This document shows, in pieces, positions 26,248 to 35,000 of a stretch of 64,000 nt of DNA. This DNA is from Novosphingopyxis baekryungensis DSM 16222 (GTDB lineage: Bacteria > Pseudomonadota > Alphaproteobacteria > Sphingomonadales > Sphingomonadaceae): NCBI RefSeq assembly GCF_000420305.1, contig NZ_ATUR01000002.1, forward strand, positions 682,001 to 746,000, read 5' to 3'. The notes under the pieces are model-generated. The model was not told the origin of the DNA and ran no database searches. It saw only the letters and a list, made by a program, of their open reading frames with translations. The translations under genes and the position numbers were made by a program. Within the stretch, counting starts at the first letter, position 1. Each line of letters begins with the position of its first letter.

Positions 26248-26553
26248 TCAGTTGGCGGAAGTGCGCAGGCTGTCGATCTCATCGCTCAGCCGGTGGCTGC
26301 TGTCGGTCACGATGCGCTCTACATTGGCCAGCCTGTCCTTCACCGCGCCAAGTTCGGCGTGCAGCTGGGCATTTTCCTGGCTGAGCAGCTTGATGCGCTC
26401 GACGGCCTGATTGTCGTTCTTGGGATAGAGCGCCTTGCCCCAACCATTTTCCAGCGGATAGCCGTTCTTGATCTTGAGATGCGTGGTGATCACCCATCCG
26501 CCGATGGCGATGGCGGCGACCAGGACGAAGCCGAGATTGTCAAAAAAGTCCAT
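26248..26553 (-). CDS. Small single-helix coiled-coil protein, PspB-like (first extra psp-operon protein)
   Basis: This 101-residue protein has an N-terminal membrane helix (about 7-25), then a long amphipathic helix containing DRLANVERIV (73-82) and ending LSDEIDSLR (89-97). The same terminal motif, LADEIESLR, closes the neighbouring PspC (118-126), which suggests that the coiled-coil ends were duplicated or co-evolved to pair with each other. An AGGGGA ribosome binding site precedes the ATG. It is 41 nt downstream of pspC. Confidence 0.78.
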   Translation of the reverse strand: MDFFDNLGFVLVAAIAIGGWVITTHLKIKNGYPLENGWGKALYPKNDNQAVERIKLLSQENAQLHAELGAVKDRLANVERIVTDSSHRLSDEIDSLRTSAN

Positions 26554-26594
26554 TTCATCATTCCCCTGTTTATATGCATTGCGTGTCGTTCAGA

Positions 26595-26975
26595 TCAGCG
26601 CAGGCTTTCGATCTCGTCTGCCAGGCGCGTATTCTTGCTGGTGTAATAGACTTCCATGTCGGCCAGTCGGCGATCGACATCGCGAAAGCGCGAGCGGACT
26701 TCACGGGTGGTGCGGGTTGGCGACTGGCGCACGCCCTGCCAGAATTTGCGATCATTCTGATCGATATACAGGTCGATCGGCTTCTGCGGGGCGGCCCAGG
26801 CGGCGGCGATATAGGCGATCACCGTCCAGGGAAATCCGCCGGCCATGGTCAGGATCACGGTGGCGATGCGAACCCATACCACGTCCACGCCGGTATAATC
26901 CGCGATCCCCGAGCAGACGCCTTTCCATTTGGCATTCTGTTTATCGAGGTAGAATTTGCTGTGTAGGCCGGTCAT
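26595..26975 (-). CDS. pspC: Phage-shock protein C (PspC-domain protein)
   Basis: PspC is the inner-membrane sensor of envelope stress that works with PspB to draw PspA away from PspF. The 126-residue protein has the PspC domain (residues 1-62: KWKGVCSGIADYTGVD and a membrane helix near 38-60) and a soluble C-terminal half ending in a coiled coil (DRRLADMEVY at 101-110, LADEIESLR at 118-126). The ATG at 26975 has GGAACC upstream and is one base past the pspB stop; the longer upstream frame overlaps pspB and is rejected. Confidence 0.92.
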   Translation of the reverse strand: MTGLHSKFYLDKQNAKWKGVCSGIADYTGVDVVWVRIATVILTMAGGFPWTVIAYIAAAWAAPQKPIDLYIDQNDRKFWQGVRQSPTRTTREVRSRFRDVDRRLADMEVYYTSKNTRLADEIESLR

Positions 26976-26976
26976 C

Positions 26977-27267
26977 TTAGCGGTTCCTTTCCATCGCGCG
27001 GATCGTGTCCAGAGTGCGGTGCGGATCGTTGGTATCGGTGCGGCTGTCGTCCAGCCGGGTGGGGCGCCAGTCGGGATTATCGGCGGCAATGATGCGTTCG
27101 ATCGTCTCGATGCGTTCTTCATAGCGGCGGGCGGTCTCGTAGAGATCGGACAGCAGCTGTTCGTCGTCGTTCGTCAGGGTGGCGGTGGTTTTCCATTTCG
27201 TGATGTAGTGGAAGATCAGCCAGGGCAGCCCGATGAAGATGGCCGCAATTGCAAAAATGCCTTCCAT
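26977..27267 (-). CDS. pspB: Phage-shock protein B
   Basis: PspB is a small inner-membrane partner of PspC. This 96-residue protein has an N-terminal helix (about 4-21), the coiled coil ERIETIERII (51-60) and the diagnostic AADNPDWRP (61-69) equivalent to the AEHPNWR tail of E. coli PspB. A ~25-residue charged extension follows. It begins 4 nt after pspA, indicating tight co-translation. Confidence 0.92.
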   Translation of the reverse strand: MEGIFAIAAIFIGLPWLIFHYITKWKTTATLTNDDEQLLSDLYETARRYEERIETIERIIAADNPDWRPTRLDDSRTDTNDPHRTLDTIRAMERNR

Positions 27268-27271
27268 CGGA

Positions 27272-27943
27272 TCAGCCCTCCTTCTTCATGGCTTGCTTCA
27301 TCGCCTGCAGCTCGTCGTCGACCTGATCGCTGTTTTCCAGCGCCGCGATTTCGTCGCCGAGCGTTTTGGGGCCTTCGCTGCCGAGGCGCAGGGCATCGGC
27401 GCGGCCCTGCGCTTCATCGACGCGCCGTTCGAGTATATCGAAGCGCGAGAAGGCATCCTTGACCTTTTCACCATTATACATGGAGCGCAGGCGCACCTGA
27501 TTTTCGGCGCTTTCCAGCCGCGTCATGATGTTGCTCTGGCGGCTGCGGGCATCCTGCAGCTTGTTCTGCAAATTCTGGATGTCGAGTTCGGACGCCTTGA
27601 GCGCGTCTTCCAGCACCGTGATCTCGGCGCGCAGCTGATCGCCCATATCGGTAGCCTTGCGCTTTTCGACGAGCGCGGCCTTGGCCAGATCCTCGCGGTC
27701 CTTGGACAGCGCGAGCTGCGCCTTTTCGGTCCAGTCCTGCTGCAGCGTATCGAGCTTGTCGATATGGCGGCGCAGTTCCTTCTGATCGGCGATGGTGCGG
27801 GCGGCGGATGCGCGCACCTCGACCAGCGTCTCTTCCATCTCCAGAATGATCATGCGGATCATCTTGGCCGGGTCTTCGGACCGGTCCAGGATTTCGGTGA
27901 CGTTCGCGGCGACGATGTCTCGCGTGCGGGAGAAAATACTCAT
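27272..27943 (-). CDS. pspA: Phage-shock protein A
   Basis: PspA is the ESCRT-III-like membrane-repair protein that also inhibits PspF when the envelope is intact. The 223-residue product begins with MSIFSRTRDIVAANV (membrane-binding amphipathic helix), followed by long coiled-coil helices (about 25-190) typical of PspA/IM30. The ATG at 27943 has AGGAGT at the right distance; the longer upstream frame has no family similarity. It is the second gene of the sigma-54-driven operon, 38 nt after the 50-residue leader gene. Confidence 0.95.
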   Translation of the reverse strand: MSIFSRTRDIVAANVTEILDRSEDPAKMIRMIILEMEETLVEVRASAARTIADQKELRRHIDKLDTLQQDWTEKAQLALSKDREDLAKAALVEKRKATDMGDQLRAEITVLEDALKASELDIQNLQNKLQDARSRQSNIMTRLESAENQVRLRSMYNGEKVKDAFSRFDILERRVDEAQGRADALRLGSEGPKTLGDEIAALENSDQVDDELQAMKQAMKKEG

Positions 27944-27981
27944 CAGGCGTACTCCTAGGTTACTGTTACGGGCGGGGGCGC

Positions 27982-28134
27982 TCAGGCCAGATAGGTTGCG
28001 GTCTGCCCACCAGCCTGGCTCGGCTCGGCGGCCGCCATCAGTGAGGGGCCGAGCGCGTTCAGCAGAACCACCGATGCCATAAGCATGAATGCTAAGGCTG
28101 CGGCTGCCAGTCGCTGGCTCTTGAAATCGCGCAT
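27982..28134 (-). CDS. Short psp-leader membrane peptide (50 residues)
   Basis: A 50-codon frame runs from ATG 28134 to TGA 27982 between the psp promoter and pspA. The peptide starts MRDFKSQRL, has one hydrophobic helix (about residues 9-33, rich in Ala, Leu and Met) and a short polar tail ending QTATYLA. CAGGGAG lies about 6 nt before the ATG, a good ribosome binding site. It is the first frame after the sigma-54 promoter, so it should be induced with pspA. It resembles no named Psp protein; small size and one helix recall stress-induced peptides such as PspD, but this is inference. Confidence 0.7.
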   Translation of the reverse strand: MRDFKSQRLAAAALAFMLMASVVLLNALGPSLMAAAEPSQAGGQTATYLA

Positions 28135-28178
28135 GAGACGCTCCCTGAAAATGTTTATGTTCCATCTATCACCAGCTT

Positions 28179-28195
28179 TGCGAAAAGCGTGCCAA
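28179..28195 (-). promoter_or_regulatory. Sigma-54 promoter of the psp operon
   Basis: Read on the minus strand the site is TTGGCACG-CTTT-TCGCA, matching the -24/-12 consensus TGGCACG-N4-TTGCW with one mismatch in the -12 box. It lies 45 nt before the leader gene ATG and downstream of the PspF-type inverted repeat, the standard layout of an enhancer-dependent promoter. Confidence 0.85.
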
Positions 28196-28219
28196 GCTCA
28201 GAGAACGGCGGTTTTCGGC

Positions 28220-28281
28220 CATATTTCACCAAAAGAGCATAACATATCTAGGTTTGTATTGCGACAGGTTGGTGAAATATG
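28220..28281. promoter_or_regulatory. PspF upstream activating sequences (13-bp inverted repeat)
   Basis: CATATTTCACCAA at 28220-28232 is repeated as its perfect complement TTGGTGAAATATG at 28269-28281, 36 nt apart. The pair sits between the sigma-54 promoter and the pspF start codon, as E. coli UAS I/II do. The right arm ends 13 nt before the pspF ATG, so PspF binding there should also repress its own gene. The match of site to PspF is inferred from position and symmetry. Confidence 0.8.
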
Positions 28282-28294
28282 CCATTATTTGGGG

Positions 28295-29332
28295 ATGGAC
28301 CATAGCAGCAAGTTTATCGGACAATCCGGCGCCTTCCTGGACGCGGTCGAGCGCGCGTCCAAAGCCGCCGAGCTGAACCGTCCGGTGCTCGTCATCGGCG
28401 AGCGTGGCACGGGCAAGGAATTGATCGCGGAACGGCTGCATCGCCTGTCGCCGCGCTGGGGTGGTCCGCTCATCACGATGAACTGCGCCGCTTTGCCGGA
28501 AACGCTGATCGAGGCGGAATTGTTCGGCCATGAACAGGGCGCTTTTACCGGTGCCACGCGGGCCCGGGAAGGACGGTTCGAGGAGGCCGATGGCGGCACC
28601 CTGTTCCTGGACGAGCTGGGCACCTTGTCGATGGGCGCGCAGGAACGGCTGCTGCGCGCGGTGGAATATGGCGAAGTGACGCGGATCGGATCGTCGCGCC
28701 CGGTGCGGGTGGATGTGCGCATCGTTGCCGCCACCAATGCCCATCTGCCGGCCATGGTAGAGCAGAACAGCTTTCGCGCCGATCTGCTCGATCGGCTGAG
28801 CTTCGAGGTGGTCACGCTGCCGCCGCTGCGCGCGCGGGAAGGCGATGTGGCCGTGCTCGCCGAACATTTCGGGCGGCGCATGGCGGCGGAAATCGGCTGG
28901 GAGAGCTGGCCGGGCTTCGGCAAGCTGGCGGCCGAGGCGCTGGAGCGCCATGCCTGGCCCGGCAATGTGCGCGAGTTGCGCAATGTGGTGGAGCGCGCCG
29001 TCTATCGCTGGTCGGAAGCCGACGGCCCGGTCGATCACATCATTTTCGATCCGTTCAATTCACCCTGGCGCCCCGCCGTTGCCGCGTCCGCAGAAGAGGG
29101 CAAGGCGCGCAAGGATCTGTCGGAAAGCGTGGCGGATCACGCGCCGGCATCGAGCAGTCTCGATTTCGAGCAGATCACCGACCTGAAAGCGGCGACCGAA
29201 GCCTATGAGCGCAGCATCGTGGAATATGCGCTGGCCGCCAACCGCTATAATCAGCGGCAGACGGCCAAGGCGCTCGGCCTCAGCTATGATCAGATACGCC
29301 ACTGCATCAAGAAGCACGATCTGGCGAGCTGA
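28295..29332 (+). CDS. pspF: Sigma-54-dependent phage-shock activator PspF
   Basis: PspF is an AAA+ enhancer-binding protein lacking a receiver domain; PspA binds it to silence psp. The 345-residue protein has Walker A GERGTGKE (35-42), the sigma-54 contact loop GAFTGA (82-87), GGTLFLDELG (Walker B) and a C-terminal Fis-type helix-turn-helix (about 305-345, RQTAKALGLSYDQIRHCIKK). The ATG at 28295 begins the AAA+ domain directly; the frame upstream of it crosses the UAS and has no similarity. It is divergent from the psp operon and convergent with purB. Confidence 0.95.
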   Translation: MDHSSKFIGQSGAFLDAVERASKAAELNRPVLVIGERGTGKELIAERLHRLSPRWGGPLITMNCAALPETLIEAELFGHEQGAFTGATRAREGRFEEADGGTLFLDELGTLSMGAQERLLRAVEYGEVTRIGSSRPVRVDVRIVAATNAHLPAMVEQNSFRADLLDRLSFEVVTLPPLRAREGDVAVLAEHFGRRMAAEIGWESWPGFGKLAAEALERHAWPGNVRELRNVVERAVYRWSEADGPVDHIIFDPFNSPWRPAVAASAEEGKARKDLSESVADHAPASSSLDFEQITDLKAATEAYERSIVEYALAANRYNQRQTAKALGLSYDQIRHCIKKHDLAS

Positions 29333-29353
29333 AGCCCGGCAGATCGCCTTGGA

Positions 29354-30655
29354 TCAGTCGCCGAAAACCCGCGCAAAGATCGTGTCGATCTGCTTGAAGT
29401 GATAATCGAGGTTGAAGCGCTCCTCGATCTGTTCGTCGGACAATTTGGCCGTCACGTCCGGATCGGCCTTCAGCAGATCGAGCAGGCGTTTCTCGCCATC
29501 GGACTCCCACACCTGCATCGCGTTGCGCTGCACGATCCGGTAGGCATCCTCGCGGCTGATCCCGGCCTGCGTGAGCGCCAGCAGCACCCGCTGCGAGTGG
29601 ACGAGGCCGCCCATCTTGTCGAGATTGGCCTGCATCCGCTCCGGATAGATCACCAGCTTGTCGATAACGCCGGTGAGGCGGGCGAGGGCGAAGTCCAGCG
29701 TGATGGTGGCGTCCGGCCCGATATAGCGTTCGACCGAACTGTGCGAGATATCGCGCTCATGCCATAGCGCCACATTCTCCATGGCCGGCACGGCATAGCC
29801 GCGCACCATGCGCGCCAGCCCGGTGAGATTTTCGGTCAGTACCGGATTGCGCTTGTGCGGCATGGCGCTGGAGCCCTTCTGGCCCGGCGAGAAATATTCC
29901 TCCGCTTCGAGCACTTCGGTGCGCTGCAGATGGCGCACCTCGGTCGCCAGCCGCTCGACCGAGCTGGCGATGACGGCCAGCGTGGCGAAATACATGGCGT
30001 GCCGATCGCGCGGGATGACCTGGGTGGAGACAGGCTCCACGCTCAGCCCCATTTTCTCGGCGACATGCGCCTCCACCTTGGGATTGATATTGGCAAAGGT
30101 GCCGACCGCGCCGGAAATGGCGCAGGTGGCAATCTCCTCGCGCGCCAGCTTCAGCCGCGCGCGGTTCCGGTCGAACTCGGCATAGGCCTGTGCCAGCTTC
30201 ATGCCAAAGGTCAGCGGCTCGGCATGGATGCCGTGGCTGCGCCCGATGGTGGGGGTGAACTTGTGCTCCAGCGCGCGGCGTTTGATGGCGTCCAGCAGCT
30301 TGTCCATATCCTCCAGCAGGATATCGGTGGCGCGCGCCAGCTGTACCGCCAGACAGGTGTCGAGCACGTCGGAGCTGGTCATGCCCTGATGCATGAAGCG
30401 TGCTTCGGGGCCGACATGTTCGGCGACATTCGTCAGGAAGGCGATCACGTCATGCTTCACCTCGGCCTCGATCGCGTCGATCCGGTCGACCTCGAACGCG
30501 CCCTTGTCCCAGATCGCCTTGGCCGCTTCCCTTGGAACCACGCCCAGCTCGGCCAGCGCGTCGGTGGCGTGCGCCTCGATCTCGAACCAGATGCGGAACT
30601 TCGATTCCGGCTCCCAGATGGCGGCCATATCGGGGCGGGAATAACGGGGGACCAT
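29354..30655 (-). CDS. purB: Adenylosuccinate lyase
   Basis: PurB cleaves SAICAR and adenylosuccinate in purine synthesis. The 433-residue protein contains the superfamily signature GSSAMPHKRNP with the catalytic serine, TSSDVLDT and GRSHGIHAEPLTFG (catalytic histidine). Length and N-terminus (MVPRYSRPDM) are typical of the family. It is transcribed alone, convergent with pspF (21 nt between stops). Confidence 0.97.
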   Translation of the reverse strand: MVPRYSRPDMAAIWEPESKFRIWFEIEAHATDALAELGVVPREAAKAIWDKGAFEVDRIDAIEAEVKHDVIAFLTNVAEHVGPEARFMHQGMTSSDVLDTCLAVQLARATDILLEDMDKLLDAIKRRALEHKFTPTIGRSHGIHAEPLTFGMKLAQAYAEFDRNRARLKLAREEIATCAISGAVGTFANINPKVEAHVAEKMGLSVEPVSTQVIPRDRHAMYFATLAVIASSVERLATEVRHLQRTEVLEAEEYFSPGQKGSSAMPHKRNPVLTENLTGLARMVRGYAVPAMENVALWHERDISHSSVERYIGPDATITLDFALARLTGVIDKLVIYPERMQANLDKMGGLVHSQRVLLALTQAGISREDAYRIVQRNAMQVWESDGEKRLLDLLKADPDVTAKLSDEQIEERFNLDYHFKQIDTIFARVFGD

Positions 30656-30785
30656 AAGAGCACCTTCAGTTCTGCGAGCGATGCCGCGCGGCTAGCAGAG
30701 CGCGCCGTTCCGGGCAAAAGCAAATGCAGTTGCAGCCAGCATGCGCAAGGTTTATGCGTATGCTGCTGTTGAAAGGAGCTTTGCC

Positions 30786-31019
30786 ATGAATGCCCTGCCG
30801 CCCCGCAAGGCCACCAATCTCTCGCTGGATGCCGCGCTTGTCGACGATGCGCGCGCGCTCGACGTCAATCTGTCGCGCGCTGCAGAGGAAGGGCTGCGCA
30901 AGGCCGTCGCCGCGGAGAAGGGCAGGCGCTGGCTGGAAGAGAATCGGGCGGCGATAGAGAGTTCGAACGATTATATCCGCAAGCATGGATTGCCGCTCGC
31001 AAAGTACCGCCAGTTCTGA
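30786..31019 (+). CDS. ccdA: CcdA-family antitoxin
   Basis: This 77-residue protein has an N-terminal ribbon-helix-helix-like part (ATNLSLDAALVDDARALDVNLSRAAEEGL) that binds operator DNA, and a C-terminal flexible part (WLEENRAAIESSNDYIRKHGLPL) that neutralises the gyrase toxin CcdB. AAGGAG precedes the ATG at 30786. Its stop shares a base with the ccdB start (TGATG), the usual toxin-antitoxin coupling that keeps antitoxin in excess. Confidence 0.9.
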   Translation: MNALPPRKATNLSLDAALVDDARALDVNLSRAAEEGLRKAVAAEKGRRWLEENRAAIESSNDYIRKHGLPLAKYRQF

Positions 31020-31318
31020 TGGCGCAATATGATCTGCATGAAAGCGATGACCCGGACACGTTGCTCCTCGACGTCCAGTCAGACATCCTGTCCGGATATG
31101 AAAACCGGATCGTCATTCCGGTGCAACGGCCCCACATCGCGCCGATTGTTGCCAAGCGGCTGAATCCGGTGGTGGCGGTTGCGGGAGAGCCACATGTGCT
31201 GGTCACGCAATTCCTGGCTGCGGTACCCGTGGAAGCGCTTGGCGCTATGGTGACCAGCCTCAGCGAGCGGCACTTGGAAATTACCGACGCGGTAGATTTC
31301 CTCCTGCACGGTTACTGA
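31019..31318 (+). CDS. ccdB: CcdB-family DNA gyrase toxin
   Basis: This 99-residue protein resembles CcdB, which traps DNA gyrase on cleaved DNA. Recognisable parts are LLLDVQSDILSGYENRIVIPV (residues 15-35), AKRLNPVV and the C-terminal helix ending in a hydrophobic LLHGY segment, where F-plasmid CcdB has its gyrase-poisoning WGI. The terminal tryptophan is not present here, so potency is uncertain. It forms a chromosomal module with ccdA, placed between purB and radC. Confidence 0.88.
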   Translation: MAQYDLHESDDPDTLLLDVQSDILSGYENRIVIPVQRPHIAPIVAKRLNPVVAVAGEPHVLVTQFLAAVPVEALGAMVTSLSERHLEITDAVDFLLHGY

Positions 31319-31325
31319 CCCCCGC

Positions 31326-32012
31326 TCAGATCAGCCCCTGGCTGCGCATGCTGCTGTGGCCGTCCTTGCCGATGATCAGATGATCGTGCAGCTGAATGTT
31401 CAGCCGCTTGCCCGCCTCCAATATATCGCGGGTCAGCGCGATGTCGGCGCGGCTGGGCGTGGGATCGCCGCTGGGATGGTTGTGCACCAGGATCAGCGCG
31501 GCGGACCCCAGATCCAGCGCGCGGCGGATGATCTCACGCGTATAGACCGCCGCTTCGTCGATCGAGCCCTCGCTGACCAGATCATCGCGAATCAGGCGGT
31601 TCTTGCTGTCCAGATGCAGCACGCGCACCCGCTCTGTGGTGCGATGGGCCATATCGGCATGCAGATAATCCGATAGCGCCTGCCAGCTGGACAGGACCGG
31701 CCGTGTGCGCGCCGGCTCGCTGATCATACGCAGCGCTGCAGCCTGCACGATCTTGAGCGCTGCCGTGCTGGTATCGCCCATGCCCGGCTGTTTTGCGATG
31801 GACTCGCTGTCGGCGCTCAGCAGCGCCGAAAACCCGCCAAATTCCCCGATCAGCGTCTTGGCCAGCGCTTTGGTGTCGCGGCGCGGAATGGCGAGCGCCA
31901 GCAGATATTCGATCAGCTCATGATCGCTCAGGGCATCGCCGCCCTGCCGCAACAAACGCTCGCGCAGGCGTTCGCGATGCCCCTTGCCGTGATGTGCCTG
32001 TGTCTCGCTCAT
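31326..32012 (-). CDS. radC: RadC-family JAMM protein
   Basis: RadC proteins carry an N-terminal helix-hairpin-helix-like part and a C-terminal JAMM domain. Here the 228-residue product has HNHPSGDPTPSRADI, the HxHx10D zinc-binding signature, and the UPF0758 lead DHELIEYLLALAIPRRDTK. The historical DNA-repair role is doubtful and the true function is unsettled. The ATG at 32012 starts the conserved N-terminus; a longer frame upstream overlaps the divergent ydbH. It is convergent with ccdAB. Confidence 0.92.
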   Translation of the reverse strand: MSETQAHHGKGHRERLRERLLRQGGDALSDHELIEYLLALAIPRRDTKALAKTLIGEFGGFSALLSADSESIAKQPGMGDTSTAALKIVQAAALRMISEPARTRPVLSSWQALSDYLHADMAHRTTERVRVLHLDSKNRLIRDDLVSEGSIDEAAVYTREIIRRALDLGSAALILVHNHPSGDPTPSRADIALTRDILEAGKRLNIQLHDHLIIGKDGHSSMRSQGLI

Positions 32013-32090
32013 GATTCGTCGCCCCCTCGACTGACGTAGCGAAAGCCATAATGATTGAAACCCCGCCGGCTTTGAAGCAAAGCCCTGCCC

Positions 32091-35000
32091 GTGGAAGCTG
32101 CGGATGAGCCCCAACCCAGAAGCCGGCGTTTCCGGCGTCGCCATATATTTTACGGCGCGCTGTTCCTGTTCGTGGCACTGCTGCTGTTCGCCTGGGTGCA
32201 GCGCGCGCAGATTGCGGACGGCTTCGTGCAGGACGAGCTGGCCAAGCGCGATGTGCGCGCCGCCTACAAGATCGCCGAAATCGGCCTGAAAACCCAGCGT
32301 ATCGAGGATGTGGTGATCGGCGATCCCACCCGGCCCGATCTGACGGCCAACTGGGTGGAGATCGACGTGGTGCCCAATGGGCTGGGCGCCAAGGTGCTGC
32401 GTGTGCGCGCCGATGGAGTGCGGCTATATGGGCGATTGACGGACAAGGGCCTGAGCTTCGGGGAGATCGACAAGTTTCGCGATCCGGCCAGCACCGCCCC
32501 ATTTTCCCTGCCCGACATCTTCGCCACGCTGTCCGACGCGCGGGTCCGGCTAACGACGGATTTTGGCGATGTCGGGCTGAAGCTGGTGGGGCAGGGTCGG
32601 CTGGCCGATGGGTTCGAGGGGCAGGTGGCCGCGGTGACGGACCGGCTGACGCTGGCCGGTTGCAATGCCGGGCGATCGACCTTTTTCGGCACGCTCTCCA
32701 TCAAGAAGGGGCAGCCGCATATCGCGGGGCCGCTGCGCAATGGCGGCGTAACGTGCGACGGTTTTGCCGTCGGCGGCATGGAGCACGCTTTGCAGCTCAC
32801 CCTGTCCGACGATCTGAAAAGCTGGACCGGCGATACCCGCTTCGATGCCGCCCGCATTTCCGCGCGCGATTACCGCGTGGCCGGCATGACCGGGTCGGTC
32901 GATTTTTACGGCAATGGACAGCGCAACCAGTTCCAGGTCGATCTGGATGCGAACGGCCTTGGCGGGCCGGAATTCTCCGCGCAGCGGGCGGCGTTGAAAG
33001 GCCAGCTGCGGCTCAGCCAGGGCGATCAGGGAATGCGCGCCAGCTTCAACGGCGAACCACGGGTCACGGGGCTGCGGCTGGCCGGCGATCTGGTGGCGCC
33101 GGTCGATGCGGCGGCGCGCGGCCTCGGGTCCACGCCGCTCCAACCCATATTGCGCCAGTTGGCCACGGCAGGGCGCGCCGCGCTGCGTGCGATCGATCTG
33201 TCGGCTACGCTAGAGGCGGCGGTTGGCGGCGCGGGCAAGCAATATGCCCTTCTGAAAGGTCTGCGCGCGGACGCCGCGTCCGGTGCTTCGGCGCGCCTGG
33301 TCGATGATCTGCGGATCGAGCGGACGGCCAGTGGCTGGAGCCCGCGGCTGGACGGGCAGATCCGGCTGGCCGGTGGCGGCCTGCCGGAAGCGGTGCTGGA
33401 CCTGACCCCTTCCGGCAATGGATTTGCCGGACGCTTGCAGATGGCCGATTATGGCACGGCCGATGCGCGGCTTTCCCTGCCGGAGCTGGCTTTCCGTCCG
33501 GTGCGCGGCGGGACCGATCTTGCCGGACGGGCGCGGATGACCGGCCCGCTATTTGGCGGTTATGTCACCAATCTCGATCTGCCGGTGCAAGCCTTGATTG
33601 CAAGTGGCGGCACGCTGGCCCTGTGGAATAGCTGCCAGTCGATCGGTTTCGATGCCTTCCGCCTTTCCAGCCTGAGCCTCGGCGCGGATCGCCTGCGCGT
33701 CTGCCCCCGCTCCGGATCGCTGCTGCGCGTGGGCAATGGTCCGGCGCGCGCCGATGCCCGCGTCCTCTCACCCGCTGTGGAAGGCCGGCTTGCGGGCACG
33801 CCGATCAGCATCGCCGCCAATGGGGTGGACGTGACGCTGAAGGGTTTCGCGGCGCAGGCGCTGGCGGTGCGGCTCGGCACGCCGGAAAGCCGCACGCTGT
33901 TCGATGCTGCAAGCTTTACCGGGCGGTTCGGCGGCCAGGGACTGAGCGGCGACATGACCGGCGGGGCAGGGCGCATCGGCAATGTGCCGCTGCTGCTGAG
34001 CGAAGCCGATGGCGACTGGACGTTGCGGCAGGGCGTGTTCGATCTGGCCGGAAGCCTGCGCGTGGACGATGCCGCCCAGCAGAACCGGTTCGAACCGATG
34101 CGCGCGCGCGACGTCACGCTGCGCTTTGCCGACAACCGCATCACCGCCAGCGGGGTTCTGGCCGAACCGCGCACCGGCACCCGGGTCGCCGATGTGGATC
34201 TGATCCATCGCTTCGGCGATGCTTCGGGGCAGGCGGACTTCACCGTGCGTGCGCTGCGGTTCGACAAGGATCTGCAGCCCGACGCCCTGACCCGGCTGGC
34301 GCTCGGCACCGTGGCCAATGTCGATGGCAGCATATCCGGCACCGGGCGGATTAACTGGACCGGAGACCGTGTGACCAGCACGGGCACGTTCACCACCGAT
34401 GGGCTGGATCTGGCCGCGCCCTTCGGCCCGGTGGAAAATCTGGCCGGCACGATCCGCTTTACCGATCTCCTCGGTCTGGAAACCGCGCCGGGCCAGATAC
34501 TGACGCTGGGCACTGTCAGTCCCGGCCTCGATGTGTTCGACGGCGTGCTGCGTTACCGGCTGCTGCCGGGCCAGCGGGTGCAGATAGAAGGGGCGGACTG
34601 GCCCTTCGCCGGCGGCGTCATTCATCTGGACCCCACCATATTGGATATGGCGGGCGATGCGCCGAAATTGCTGACTTTTGACGTGACCGGTATGGACATT
34701 GCGGTGTTCCTGCAGCGCTTCGGGTTCGACAATCTGCAGGCGACCGGGGTTTTCGACGGCACGCTGCCGATGATTTTCGACCAGTCCGGCGGACGAATCG
34801 AGGGCGGGCGGCTGGTCTCGCGCGAGGGCGGCGGGACGATCGCCTATATCGGCGATCTCACCTATAAGGACCTGTCCTATTTCGCCAATCTGGCCTTCGA
34901 CATGCTGAAGTCGATCCGCTACCGCGATCTCACCATCGGCCTGGACGGCGATCTTGGGGGCGAAATGGTGACGCAGGTGAAGTTTTCCGGTCTGCAGCAG

